Counted from the first letter of the stretch, positions 1 to 6,474 are shown. The stretch: DNA of 6,670 bases from Candidatus Cloacimonadota bacterium (GCA_023230795.1 JALNWR010000147.1:1-6670), one strand, 5' to 3'. Numbers and translations are program-made. Notes: generated by a model not told the origin, from the sequence alone.

Positions 1-21
1 CAATTCTCAATTCTCAATTCT
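1..21. repeat. Three tandem copies of CAATTCT
   Basis: Three exact head-to-tail copies of a 7-mer sit at the very edge of the window, followed by the partial match ACATTC. The array may continue outside the window. It lies in noncoding sequence, like the tandem arrays at the other end. Confidence 0.8.
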
Positions 22-42
22 ACATTCCCCCGCATTTTATGC

Positions 43-70
43 TTGACACCTTTTACCATCTTCATATATT
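43..70 (+). promoter_or_regulatory. Candidate sigma70-like promoter (TTGACA-16-TATATT)
   Basis: TTGACA (43-48) matches the -35 consensus exactly, and TATATT (65-70) matches the -10 at five of six bases, with a 16-base spacer. Initiation would fall near 76-78, giving about 660 bases of leader before the large gene. No promoter of equal quality was seen closer to it. The organism's own promoter consensus is not known to me, so this rests on the E. coli-type consensus only. Confidence 0.4.
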
Positions 71-221
71 TTGGCATCAGAGCTTCGTAGCATTTCCAAA
101 AGTTTGCAGGTAGTTTATAGTGCTTGCATTTAGAGTTTACGAAAGCTATGAAAGCTGAATCGGTATATGCTCCGAATCATGGATATTTTCCGCACCATCG
201 GGGACTGCCAAAGGAGTTTTT

Positions 222-740
222 TTGAAAGTTGATTCTTGCTGTATTAGTTTTGACTATGCATTGTCAAACAACCGTTTAGAGCATATTTACCGCGGCTCTG
301 GACAGGCGAGGTCTGCTTTCGTGTTGACACATTTCCACAATATCAATAACAATCATGAAAACCAATACCCATCCCGAAGCACAATCCGGCATCATATTGC
401 CCGCACTCTGAGTAATAATCGTCGCACATTATCACCTGCGCCGCGGGGTATGAAGCCTGAAGGCAGCTTCGACTCACCATTCACCCTTCGAGATCAAGAG
501 GATTGCAGCCAATCCGGCCGGCAAATCCATCGGTATGTAAAGCAGTTCTTCTCTGAGCTGGCTTTTACCCAAACCATCAAGATCAAATCTGGCTTTAGCC
601 TTGGGACTAAGGATTTCAAACCCTTTGGAATCTACCCGTCTGCTGCATCATTATCCAGGAGGAATGAGGCTAAACCTATTACTTATACAAATAACAAGCT
701 CTTCTTTAAAGAAACAACTCAATTAAGGAGTTTTGTATGA
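222..740 (+). CDS. Doubtful 172-codon open frame overlapping the start of the large gene
   Basis: For it being a gene: 172 codons without a stop, a TTG start five bases after AAGGAG (211-216), and a stop at 738-740 that overlaps the next ATG as ATGA, a usual sign of translational coupling. Against it: only about one codon in five begins with G, the translation is rich in Ser, Arg, Asn and His with few Asp and Glu, no domain, signal peptide or membrane segment is seen, and I recognise no family. It could be a real orphan gene, a decayed gene, or a translated leader. If not coding, positions 22-721 are a long intergenic region with no clear gene. Confidence 0.2.
   Translation: MKVDSCCISFDYALSNNRLEHIYRGSGQARSAFVLTHFHNINNNHENQYPSRSTIRHHIARTLSNNRRTLSPAPRGMKPEGSFDSPFTLRDQEDCSQSGRQIHRYVKQFFSELAFTQTIKIKSGFSLGTKDFKPFGIYPSAASLSRRNEAKPITYTNNKLFFKETTQLRSFV
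702..713. promoter_or_regulatory. 12-bp perfect palindrome upstream of the ribosome binding site
   Basis: TTCTTTAAAGAA is a perfect inverted repeat with no spacer, ending 11 bases before the AAGGAG site. Its position would suit a dimeric regulator or an RNA element near the ribosome binding site. AT-rich sequence forms such repeats by chance fairly often, so function is unproven. Confidence 0.25.
725..730 (+). promoter_or_regulatory. Shine-Dalgarno site of the large secreted-protein gene
   Basis: AAGGAG lies six bases before the ATG at 737. It is a near-perfect anti-16S match and decides the start, since the signal peptide follows at once. The same decamer AAGGAGTTTT also occurs at 211-220, ahead of the doubtful TTG-started frame. 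Confidence 0.9.
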
Positions 741-793
741 AGAAAATATTAATATTATTATTCGCGTTGGCATTGGTTACGATGGCCTTTGCC
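737..793 (+). other. Signal peptide coding segment
   Basis: The 19 residues have a two-lysine n-region (MKK), a hydrophobic core of Ile, Leu, Phe, Ala and Val, and the cleavage box AFA followed by DS, fitting signal peptidase I (A-x-A rule). There is no lipobox cysteine, so it is not a lipoprotein. The mature protein should begin at Asp20. Confidence 0.9.
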
Positions 794-3700
794 GATAGCG
801 TTGTAATTGGAACCGGCACCGACGTTCAGCGATTCCCCTTGGGGAGCTATTTTGGTTATGAACGCAGTGCTGCGCTCTATACGGATGCGGAACTGGGGCC
901 CCAAAACACCCTGATTTCTGCAATTTCCTGGTATTCCAATACTGCCACCTCAGTTGCCATTCCTACCAAGATTTATCTGAAGACAACCGGTAGCAATACT
1001 ATTACAAACGGCACCTGGGCAAATATGATTGCCGGTGCCACTTTGGTCTATGATGCCACTCACACCGGCACCCTTGCCGGTGACTGGAACGAATTCACGC
1101 TTTTGAACCCCTTCAGTGTAGATGATGGCAATGGCGTAATCATCATGGTAGAGAGAAACTACGGCGGTTATGGTAATGGTACCTCTTCCGGCGCTGGTAT
1201 TCGCAGTAGCTCGGTTACCGGAATGCATCTTACCTGGGTGCAAGACAGTACTGCTCCCACCGGTAACGGTTCGACTTCCGTGACTCGCCCCAATGTAACC
1301 CTCACCTATACAAGTTATGAATTAACAGGCCCCCCAAATGTTGCGGCTATCCTTAGTCCTGCCAATGCCGCAACAAATATTATGCGTTCAGCAACTCTGA
1401 ACTGGGCTTCCGGTGGCGGAGCACCCACAGGATACAGGCTGTCCTTTGGTACAGACAATCCTCCCACCAATATCCTGAACAGTTCGGATTTGGGTCTGGT
1501 TACTTCTTATGACCCCACTCCAGACATGGCCTATGAAACTACCTACTATTGGAAAGTAGTGGCCTACAATGCTAATGGCGATGCCGTGGGCAGCCCCGTC
1601 TGGAGCTTTACCACCATGGCAGACCCCACCATCGCTAGTTTCCCTTACACTCAAAACTTCGATGGCATCTGGGTAGGAAGCCCTGCTGCTCCTCTCGGCT
1701 GGACCGTGATCAACGCCGACGCAGATGACTACACCTGGAGACAGGGTAATACCTATATTAGCCCTACCCACTCTGAACCAAATGCAGCAGTAGGTATGGG
1801 TAATAATGACGACTGGCTGATCACTCCTCCTATCACCCTTACAAGCGACACTCGCCTGAAATGGTGGGATAAAGTGGAAAGTGCCAGCTTTGTGAACACC
1901 TATACTGTGTATGTTTCCACCTCGGATAATGCGATCGGTTCTTTCACCACCGGTCTTGGCACCTTTGACTGTGCCAATGTTCCATGGACTGAACATATGT
2001 TGAATCTGAGTGCTTACACCGGAAGCACTATTTACCTTGCCTTCCACCAGACTGCAAGCGCAGCAACATATTATGGCTTTGGTATCGATGACTTCCTGCT
2101 GGAAGAAATACCTGAAAGCCCCATCTTCGTCTATACTCCCGACAGCATCGATTTCGGAGTTACCCTGGCTAATACACCTACAGCTTACACTGATGTAGTT
2201 ATTACCAATACCGGGGGTGGAACCTTGGCTTTGGACGCTGCTGATATCACCCTGATTGGCGATTTCGACCAGTTTGAATATACAACAACCGGTTTCCCTG
2301 CTGCCCTCACAGTCGGTCAATCTGTAAACATCCCGGTGCGTTATGTCCCAGATACCACTGGAAGCCATACTGCAACGCTGCGGATGAATTATGGTGGAAC
2401 CTACTATGATGTGGCACTCACCGGAGCAGCATTAAACGAAAATGCCTACATGGAAGGCTTCGAATCTGGAGCAATTCCCGATAGATGGACAGTAATTAAT
2501 GCTGATGGCGGTGCTAAGCAGTGGGAAGCTTCGACTTCAAATCCTCACACCGGAAGCTATTCCGCCCGCATAGGATATGAAACCTCTTCATTGAATAACG
2601 ACGATTGGTTGATTACTCCTCCGCTGCAGGTAAGCTCAGCTACCACTGATGTGATCAGCTTCTGGATGAGAAGCTATAATGCTTCTTACGCCGATCCCTG
2701 GCAGGTCTTGATTTCCACTACCGATACGAACCCCGCTTCCTTCACTATGATAGATAGCGGAACCGGCCAAATGGGCGAATACGTCCAGAAGACCTACCCC
2801 CTTGATAGCTATGGCGATGCTGTAGTTTATCTGGCTGTACGCTACATGGGTGCCTATGACTGGTATTTGTATGTGGACGACTTCACAGGTCCTCCTTTAT
2901 ATGTGCCCACCGGACCTCCTGATCCCGTAACCCTGATTGCTCCCGAAAACGGTGCTACAGATATGCCCATCGAAGGTTTTGACCTCACCTGGGCTCCTTC
3001 AGATTTGGGAGGCACTCCGGATTATTACATACTGTATATGGCCTCTTCCGAAGAGAATATCTACGATGAACAAATCTTCGATAATATTCAAGGCACCAGC
3101 TTCAATCCTGTAACAGGTGGAAGTACAGCCATGAGCTTCAACTATTCTGAGCGTTGGTTCTGGACTGTTCAGGCTGTTAATACTGATGGCCCATCACCTG
3201 AAATAGCAAACCCTTATTTCTTCGATATCATTGGATCCCCTGCCCAGATTGCGGTAAGCCCTTTAAGCTTTACCGAGACTCTGGAAGTAGGACAGACCTC
3301 TACCCAAATGCTCACTATGGAAAATGCCGGCGGCAGACCGCTTAATTTCAGGTTCAGTTTCGAGGACACCACTCCTCGCGCTACTCGCAATCCTGTAATC
3401 GGTAATATCGTCTCAAGCCCAAGTGCAGCACTCAATGCTGAAAAAAGCACTCTGGCTACGAGAAATAGCATCGATGCCAGCCGCGCTCAGCTTGACCTGC
3501 AATTTGCCTACCCCACCGCCATTAACACTGGTGAATACGGTGTGGCCAGCGATGGAGAATTCATCTACACCTCCCGCTGGAGCAGCACGGCCGGTGCCCT
3601 GGAAATATACAAGTACGATCTTGAAGGCAACTATCTGGAAGAGATCATCATTTCCGGTGCCAATGGCGTGCGTGACCTCGCCTACGATGGTACTTACTTC

Positions 3701-6355
3701 TATGGCGCATCCGCTGCTACCCCGATCTACCAGATGGATTTCAATACCGCTACCCTGATCGGCACCATCACAGCTCCTGTACCCGTGCGTGCCATTACTT
3801 ACGATCCGGATAACGACGCCTTCTGGGTAAGCAACAACTGGGCAGACCCTCTGCAGCTGGTTAATCGCAATGGTGCTGTGCTTCGCACCCTGGATACCGC
3901 AGCTACAGATTTTGCCGGCATAGCTTACGATAACCTGAGCGGAGAGCCCAGCATCTGGGTGAATTCTCAAACCGGGGACTTTTCCAATACTCTGGTTCAG
4001 GTGAATATCGCAGATGGTAGCATCATCCAATCCTTTCCTCTTGACGATACCATAGTTCCCGGCATCACAGTAAGCGGGAGTGCCGGCGGTGTCGAGATCG
4101 TTAGCGGAATCGTGCCCGGATTTGCCACTATCCTGGGTATGCATCAAAACGAAGCAATCTACGGCCTTGAACTCTGTACTGTAACCTCATGGGTCAACGC
4201 TGATCCACGTAGCGGCTCAGTAGATATTGCAGGCAATATGACTGTAAATATCAATTTCGATGCCAACAACATAGCTCCCGGAGAACATACCGGAATCTTC
4301 ACCATTGACCATAACGCGGACACAGCCTCCGTACAGATTCCTGTTTCCCTCACCGTCACAGGCGAGTGGTTGCCCGTATTTGGAATCGACCCTGTTCAAT
4401 GGGATTTTGCGGATGTGGAGCTCATGAATCCCGCAGCCAAAGAATTCACCATTCATAATAGTGGCGGCCCTGGGCTTACCATTACAAGCGGCGATATCTA
4501 TATCTCCAACGATATAGAAGGAAACTTCTCTGTAGTGGCAGATAACCTTCCGGCCGATCTTGGCTATAATGACAACTACAACTTCGACGTGCTCTTTACT
4601 CCTCAAAGCCTGGGTGCAAAAACTGCAACCCTGAACGTAGAGGACAATCTGGGCCGCGTGCTGCACAGCTATCCCCTATCCGGAAACGGCATTGACGAAC
4701 CCATAGGACAGGTAGTGAACCTCAGCGCCGAAGTGCAAGACCTAAGCAATGTAATGCTGAACTGGGGTGTGGCCTCTACCGAACCCGGAGAACCCGGCTG
4801 GCTGCACTACGATAACGGTACCAATGCAGACGGCATCGGAACCGGTGGCATAGCCACATTCAACGTAGCAATAAAATACACCGGCGCAGACCTGTGGAAC
4901 TATGACGGTATGCAGATCGAGAAGATCAAGTTCTTCCCGCGTTCTGCCAATACAAACTACAGCCTGAGAATCTGGACTGGAAATGATGTCAGCCTGGCTC
5001 CCGCTACTCTGATGTACAGTCAGGATGTAACCCTTCCTACTATCGGTGCCTGGAACGAAATCGTGCTGGATACCCCCTTCCCGATTGTTCAGGGTCAGGC
5101 CCTATGGTTTGGCTATTACTGTGACGTATTGGATGGTGAAGTATTCCATCCTGCCGGTTGCGACGCCGGACCTGCCGTGGTAGGAAAAGGTGATCTCATC
5201 GAGCTGGGCGGCACCTGGTATAGCATGTACAATCAATATAACATTAACGCCAACTGGAACCTGCAAGCCTACGTGAATGATCCCTCTATACTCAGTAAGG
5301 CCACACCGCAATGGCTGAACATCCCTGTCACAAACCTCGAACCCAGCCGTGAAGCATTGAGCAATCTACGCCTCAGCACGTCTGGTAATCCCACCCCCAG
5401 CCAACGTGCCCTGCGCGGCTTCAATATCTATCGTGATGGTAACCCGATCAATGCTGAGATCGTAGCTGCCTACAGCTACCTCGATGAAGGTCTTGCTGCC
5501 GGCACTTATAACTACGCAGTACAACCTGTGTACTTCAGTGCCAATGGTGCCATCTCAAACCCTGTTTCTGTAACCGTTGATCCACCTCCGCTTCCTCACG
5601 CTCTGCCCTTCACCGAAGACTGGGCAAGCGCGGATTTCGAGACCAATTTGTGGACTTCTGGTTCCGCAAACTGGCTTATCGATAGCAGCACCGGAAACCC
5701 TGAACCTTCAGCATCTTTCAGCTGGACTCCTCAGGTTACAAACTACAGCATTGCCCTGAATAGCTACGAATTCGATGCCACAGGCCTTGATAACGTACAA
5801 TTCAGCTTCGATCTGCATCTGAATAACTTCAGCACCGATTTCGAAAACGTGATGAGCTGGGAAATCTGGGACGGCGCCAGCTGGAACACACTGGGTAGCT
5901 ACAGCTCCCTGAATGATGATCTGGCTTGGACCCGTTTCGCCTACGATATCTCCGCCTACGCTTCAAACCGCGTCTTCAAGATCCGCTTCGTGGCCTCTGG
6001 CGAAGATAGCTACGAGATCAACTTCTGGTACATCGACAACATCCATCTGGCGGAGCTTCCCACCACCGTAGCTCCGATTACCGATCTGGCACTTACCAGC
6101 GACGGCACAAACTTGATCCTGAGCTGGACTGCCATTCCCAATGCAAACTGGTACTATATCTATGCCAGTGAAGACCCTTACGGTATCTTCGCTCCCTTAG
6201 GCTGGATCGATACAGCCGGTACCATACTCCCGATAGCCACCTTGGAAGCATTGGGATTAACCAACAAAGCATTCGTAAAAGTAACTGCCGGAGCCGGCCC
6301 CTTCCCTCCCCGAGGTGAAAGACTGGGCAATGTCCCCGCTGCAAAACGTAAATAA
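737..6355 (+). CDS. Large secreted multidomain adhesin-like protein (cleaved-adhesin, FN3, choice-of-anchor D and beta-propeller modules)
   Basis: This is a complete 1872-residue exported protein, probably surface-bound or released, with an inferred role in adhesion or ligand binding; no catalytic motif is visible. Residues 1-19 form a signal peptide. Then follow a jelly-roll-like domain (20-195), FN3-like (198-294), cleaved-adhesin/choice-of-anchor-J (302-457, NNDDWLITPP at 356-365), choice-of-anchor-D (463-566), a second cleaved-adhesin (571-718, same motif at 620-629), FN3-like (726-833), an Ig/BACON-like domain split by a propeller (834-1209), choice-of-anchor-D (1212-1318), an FN3 split by a jelly-roll (1324-1614), a third adhesin-like domain (1622-1773) and a terminal FN3-like domain (1778-1872). 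There are only four Cys (412, 1147, 1462, 1475). The start is fixed by AAGGAG six bases upstream and the signal peptide directly after it. The gene stands alone, closed by a terminator. No transmembrane anchor, LPXTG or clear T9SS tail is seen. Domain names come from recalled family patterns; the gene itself is near certain, its ligand unknown. Confidence 0.96.
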   Translation: MKKILILLFALALVTMAFADSVVIGTGTDVQRFPLGSYFGYERSAALYTDAELGPQNTLISAISWYSNTATSVAIPTKIYLKTTGSNTITNGTWANMIAGATLVYDATHTGTLAGDWNEFTLLNPFSVDDGNGVIIMVERNYGGYGNGTSSGAGIRSSSVTGMHLTWVQDSTAPTGNGSTSVTRPNVTLTYTSYELTGPPNVAAILSPANAATNIMRSATLNWASGGGAPTGYRLSFGTDNPPTNILNSSDLGLVTSYDPTPDMAYETTYYWKVVAYNANGDAVGSPVWSFTTMADPTIASFPYTQNFDGIWVGSPAAPLGWTVINADADDYTWRQGNTYISPTHSEPNAAVGMGNNDDWLITPPITLTSDTRLKWWDKVESASFVNTYTVYVSTSDNAIGSFTTGLGTFDCANVPWTEHMLNLSAYTGSTIYLAFHQTASAATYYGFGIDDFLLEEIPESPIFVYTPDSIDFGVTLANTPTAYTDVVITNTGGGTLALDAADITLIGDFDQFEYTTTGFPAALTVGQSVNIPVRYVPDTTGSHTATLRMNYGGTYYDVALTGAALNENAYMEGFESGAIPDRWTVINADGGAKQWEASTSNPHTGSYSARIGYETSSLNNDDWLITPPLQVSSATTDVISFWMRSYNASYADPWQVLISTTDTNPASFTMIDSGTGQMGEYVQKTYPLDSYGDAVVYLAVRYMGAYDWYLYVDDFTGPPLYVPTGPPDPVTLIAPENGATDMPIEGFDLTWAPSDLGGTPDYYILYMASSEENIYDEQIFDNIQGTSFNPVTGGSTAMSFNYSERWFWTVQAVNTDGPSPEIANPYFFDIIGSPAQIAVSPLSFTETLEVGQTSTQMLTMENAGGRPLNFRFSFEDTTPRATRNPVIGNIVSSPSAALNAEKSTLATRNSIDASRAQLDLQFAYPTAINTGEYGVASDGEFIYTSRWSSTAGALEIYKYDLEGNYLEEIIISGANGVRDLAYDGTYFYGASAATPIYQMDFNTATLIGTITAPVPVRAITYDPDNDAFWVSNNWADPLQLVNRNGAVLRTLDTAATDFAGIAYDNLSGEPSIWVNSQTGDFSNTLVQVNIADGSIIQSFPLDDTIVPGITVSGSAGGVEIVSGIVPGFATILGMHQNEAIYGLELCTVTSWVNADPRSGSVDIAGNMTVNINFDANNIAPGEHTGIFTIDHNADTASVQIPVSLTVTGEWLPVFGIDPVQWDFADVELMNPAAKEFTIHNSGGPGLTITSGDIYISNDIEGNFSVVADNLPADLGYNDNYNFDVLFTPQSLGAKTATLNVEDNLGRVLHSYPLSGNGIDEPIGQVVNLSAEVQDLSNVMLNWGVASTEPGEPGWLHYDNGTNADGIGTGGIATFNVAIKYTGADLWNYDGMQIEKIKFFPRSANTNYSLRIWTGNDVSLAPATLMYSQDVTLPTIGAWNEIVLDTPFPIVQGQALWFGYYCDVLDGEVFHPAGCDAGPAVVGKGDLIELGGTWYSMYNQYNINANWNLQAYVNDPSILSKATPQWLNIPVTNLEPSREALSNLRLSTSGNPTPSQRALRGFNIYRDGNPINAEIVAAYSYLDEGLAAGTYNYAVQPVYFSANGAISNPVSVTVDPPPLPHALPFTEDWASADFETNLWTSGSANWLIDSSTGNPEPSASFSWTPQVTNYSIALNSYEFDATGLDNVQFSFDLHLNNFSTDFENVMSWEIWDGASWNTLGSYSSLNDDLAWTRFAYDISAYASNRVFKIRFVASGEDSYEINFWYIDNIHLAELPTTVAPITDLALTSDGTNLILSWTAIPNANWYYIYASEDPYGIFAPLGWIDTAGTILPIATLEALGLTNKAFVKVTAGAGPFPPRGERLGNVPAAKRK
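794..1321 (+). other. N-terminal jelly-roll-like domain (residues 20-195)
   Basis: This all-beta segment carries the landmark GDWNEFTLLNPFSV followed by a glycine-rich strand ending in IIMVERNYGG. The landmark is echoed by GAWNEIVLDTPFPI in the domain inserted near residues 1354-1514, so the two are probably copies of one domain type used twice. That type recurs in large FCB-group surface proteins as I recall it. The fold and any ligand are inferred, not shown. Confidence 0.6.
1640..2107 (+). other. Cleaved-adhesin / choice-of-anchor J domain 1 (residues 302-457)
   Basis: The domain opens with FPYTQNFD, continues with GWTVINADADDYTW, has the central NNDDWLITPPI, a strand with YTVYVSTSD, then LSAYTGSTIYLAFHQ, and closes with FGIDDFLLEE. 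This order matches the jelly-roll family found as cleaved adhesin domains in Porphyromonas gingipains and hemagglutinins, where members bind host or matrix ligands. The Asp-rich positions could hold calcium, but that is inference. Confidence 0.8.
2108..2434 (+). other. Choice-of-anchor D (ASH-like) domain 1 (residues 463-566)
   Basis: An Ig-like beta sandwich is suggested by DSIDFGVTLANTP near the start, VVITNTGGGTLAL in the middle, a VNIPVRYVPDTTGSHTATL strand pair and a final ALTGAA. This order (DFG, N-x-G, F/Y-x-P, GxxxATL, LxGxG) is the usual one for ASH-type and choice-of-anchor-D modules, which serve as structural spacers. A second copy occupies residues 1212-1318. Confidence 0.75.
2447..2890 (+). 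other. Cleaved-adhesin / choice-of-anchor J domain 2 (residues 571-718)
   Basis: This is the closest relative of domain 1 in the same protein: both share WTVINAD and NNDDWLITPP and end in an Asp-Asp-Phe strand (YVDDFTG here). It begins YMEGFESGAIPDRW, the usual glycine and tryptophan opening of the family, and contains VISFWMRSYN and VYLAVRYMG strands. The two copies lie about 270 residues apart with a choice-of-anchor-D spacer between them, consistent with internal duplication. Confidence 0.8.
3236..4363 (+). other. Ig/BACON-like domain interrupted by a beta-propeller (residues 834-1209)
   Basis: The first half (about 834-880) has IAVSPLSFTETLEVGQTSTQ and a strand ending in NAGGRPLNFRF. The second half (1152-1209) has WVNADPRSGSVDIAGN, APGEHTGIFTI and VQIPVSLTV, which are the missing strands of the same fold. 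Between them lie a Ser/Ala-rich linker (about 881-926) and a propeller (about 927-1147) with roughly five repeats of 40-50 residues, marked by GVASDGEFIYTS, VRDLAYDGTYFYGA, VRAITYDPDNDAFWVS and GIAYDNLSGEPSIWVNS. Each blade ends in a strand with a Lys, Asn or Asp turn. The propeller probably presents a binding face; the ligand is not evident. Confidence 0.7.
4370..4690 (+). other. Choice-of-anchor D (ASH-like) domain 2 (residues 1212-1318)
   Basis: The order of landmarks repeats that of the first copy: GIDPVQWDFADVELMNPA, FTIHNSGGPGLTI, NFDVLFTPQSLGAKTATL and the closing PLSGNG. It probably acts as a rigid spacer between the propeller-bearing domain and the split FN3 domain. Confidence 0.75.
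4706..5578 (+). other. FN3 domain interrupted by a second jelly-roll domain (residues 1324-1614)
   Basis: The first two FN3 strands are seen at 1325-1345 (VVNLSAEVQDLSNVMLNW), and the remaining strands resume at 1557-1614 with LRGFNIYRDGNPIN, AAYSYLDEGLAAGTYNYAV and a final NPVSVTV. About 160 residues (1354-1514) are inserted between strands: they begin WLHYDNGTNADGIGTGG, carry FFPRSANTNYSLRIWTG, GAWNEIVLDTPFPI, LWFGYYCD and GCDAGPAVVGKGD, and end in WNLQAYVND. The insert holds two of the four cysteines (1462 and 1475), which could form a disulfide. A Pro/Ser-rich linker (1515-1556) leads back into the FN3. Confidence 0.75.
5600..6055 (+). other. Choice-of-anchor J-like domain 3 (residues 1622-1773)
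   Basis: It opens with LPFTEDWASADFETNLW and closes with NFWYIDNIHLAE, the entry and exit strands of the choice-of-anchor-J jelly-roll. Its middle differs from the first two copies: the DDWLITPP motif is absent, and instead it has FSFDLHLNNFSTDFENVMSW and EIWDGASWNTLG, as in the MAM-like branch of the family. It is thus a divergent member and not a recent copy. Confidence 0.7.
6068..6355 (+). other. C-terminal FN3-like domain with a basic tail (residues 1778-1872)
   Basis: ITDLALTSDGTNLILSWTAI and WYYIYASEDPYGIFAPLG give the first strands of an FN3-like fold, ending near AFVKVTA (1845-1851). As I recall, related proteins usually stop close to this point, but here about 21 further residues follow, rich in Pro, Gly, Arg and Lys and ending AAKRK. 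No hydrophobic anchor is present. Whether this end acts as a sorting signal cannot be told from the sequence. Confidence 0.6.
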
Positions 6356-6373
6356 CTAACTAAGTTATAAGAT

Positions 6374-6407
6374 GAAAAAGCTCCACGAAAGTGGGGCTTT
6401 TTCTTTT
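6374..6407 (+). terminator. Intrinsic (rho-independent) terminator after the large gene
   Basis: A 13-bp stem (6374-6386 with 6391-6403) closes on a GAAA tetraloop (6387-6390), has one G-U wobble, and its 3' arm ends in TTTTTC with a further TTTT after it. The A-tract on the 5' side makes it potentially usable from both strands, but placement 19 bases past the stop codon at 6355 fits the + strand gene. Confidence 0.92.
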
Positions 6408-6413
6408 GGGTGG

Positions 6414-6466
6414 TGAAGTTTTGAAGTTTTCAGGTTTTCAGATTTTCAGGTTTTCAGATTTTCAAG
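6414..6466. repeat. Octamer tandem array, period 8
   Basis: The phase reads TGAAGTTT twice, then TCAGGTTT, TCAGATTT, TCAGGTTT, TCAGATTT and a partial TCAAG, so about 6.6 copies of a degenerate 8-mer. The alternation of GG and GA in the last four gives a higher-order 16-base period. It begins just past the terminator and is purely noncoding. Confidence 0.9.
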
Positions 6467-6474
6467 CGGCTCCC

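Noticed and set aside
324..352. A second promoter beginning with TTGACA at 324
   Set aside because: The -35 is exact, but at the right spacing (16-18 bases) only weak -10 matches such as TAACAA are present.
355..411. An 18-codon frame starting ATGAAAACC
   Set aside because: It has no ribosome binding site, is very short, and sits inside another doubtful frame.
502..525. A GC-rich imperfect hairpin around CCGGCCGG in the upstream region
   Set aside because: The stem is interrupted, no T-run follows, and it does not match any riboswitch or RNA family I can recognise.
1388..2368. A 326-codon open frame on the minus strand inside the large gene
   Set aside because: It lies fully antisense to well-supported adhesin and choice-of-anchor-D domains. 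Its translation shows no domain and is explained by the codon choice of the sense gene. The other long minus-strand frames (for example 3413-4147 and 4217-4666) fail for the same reason.
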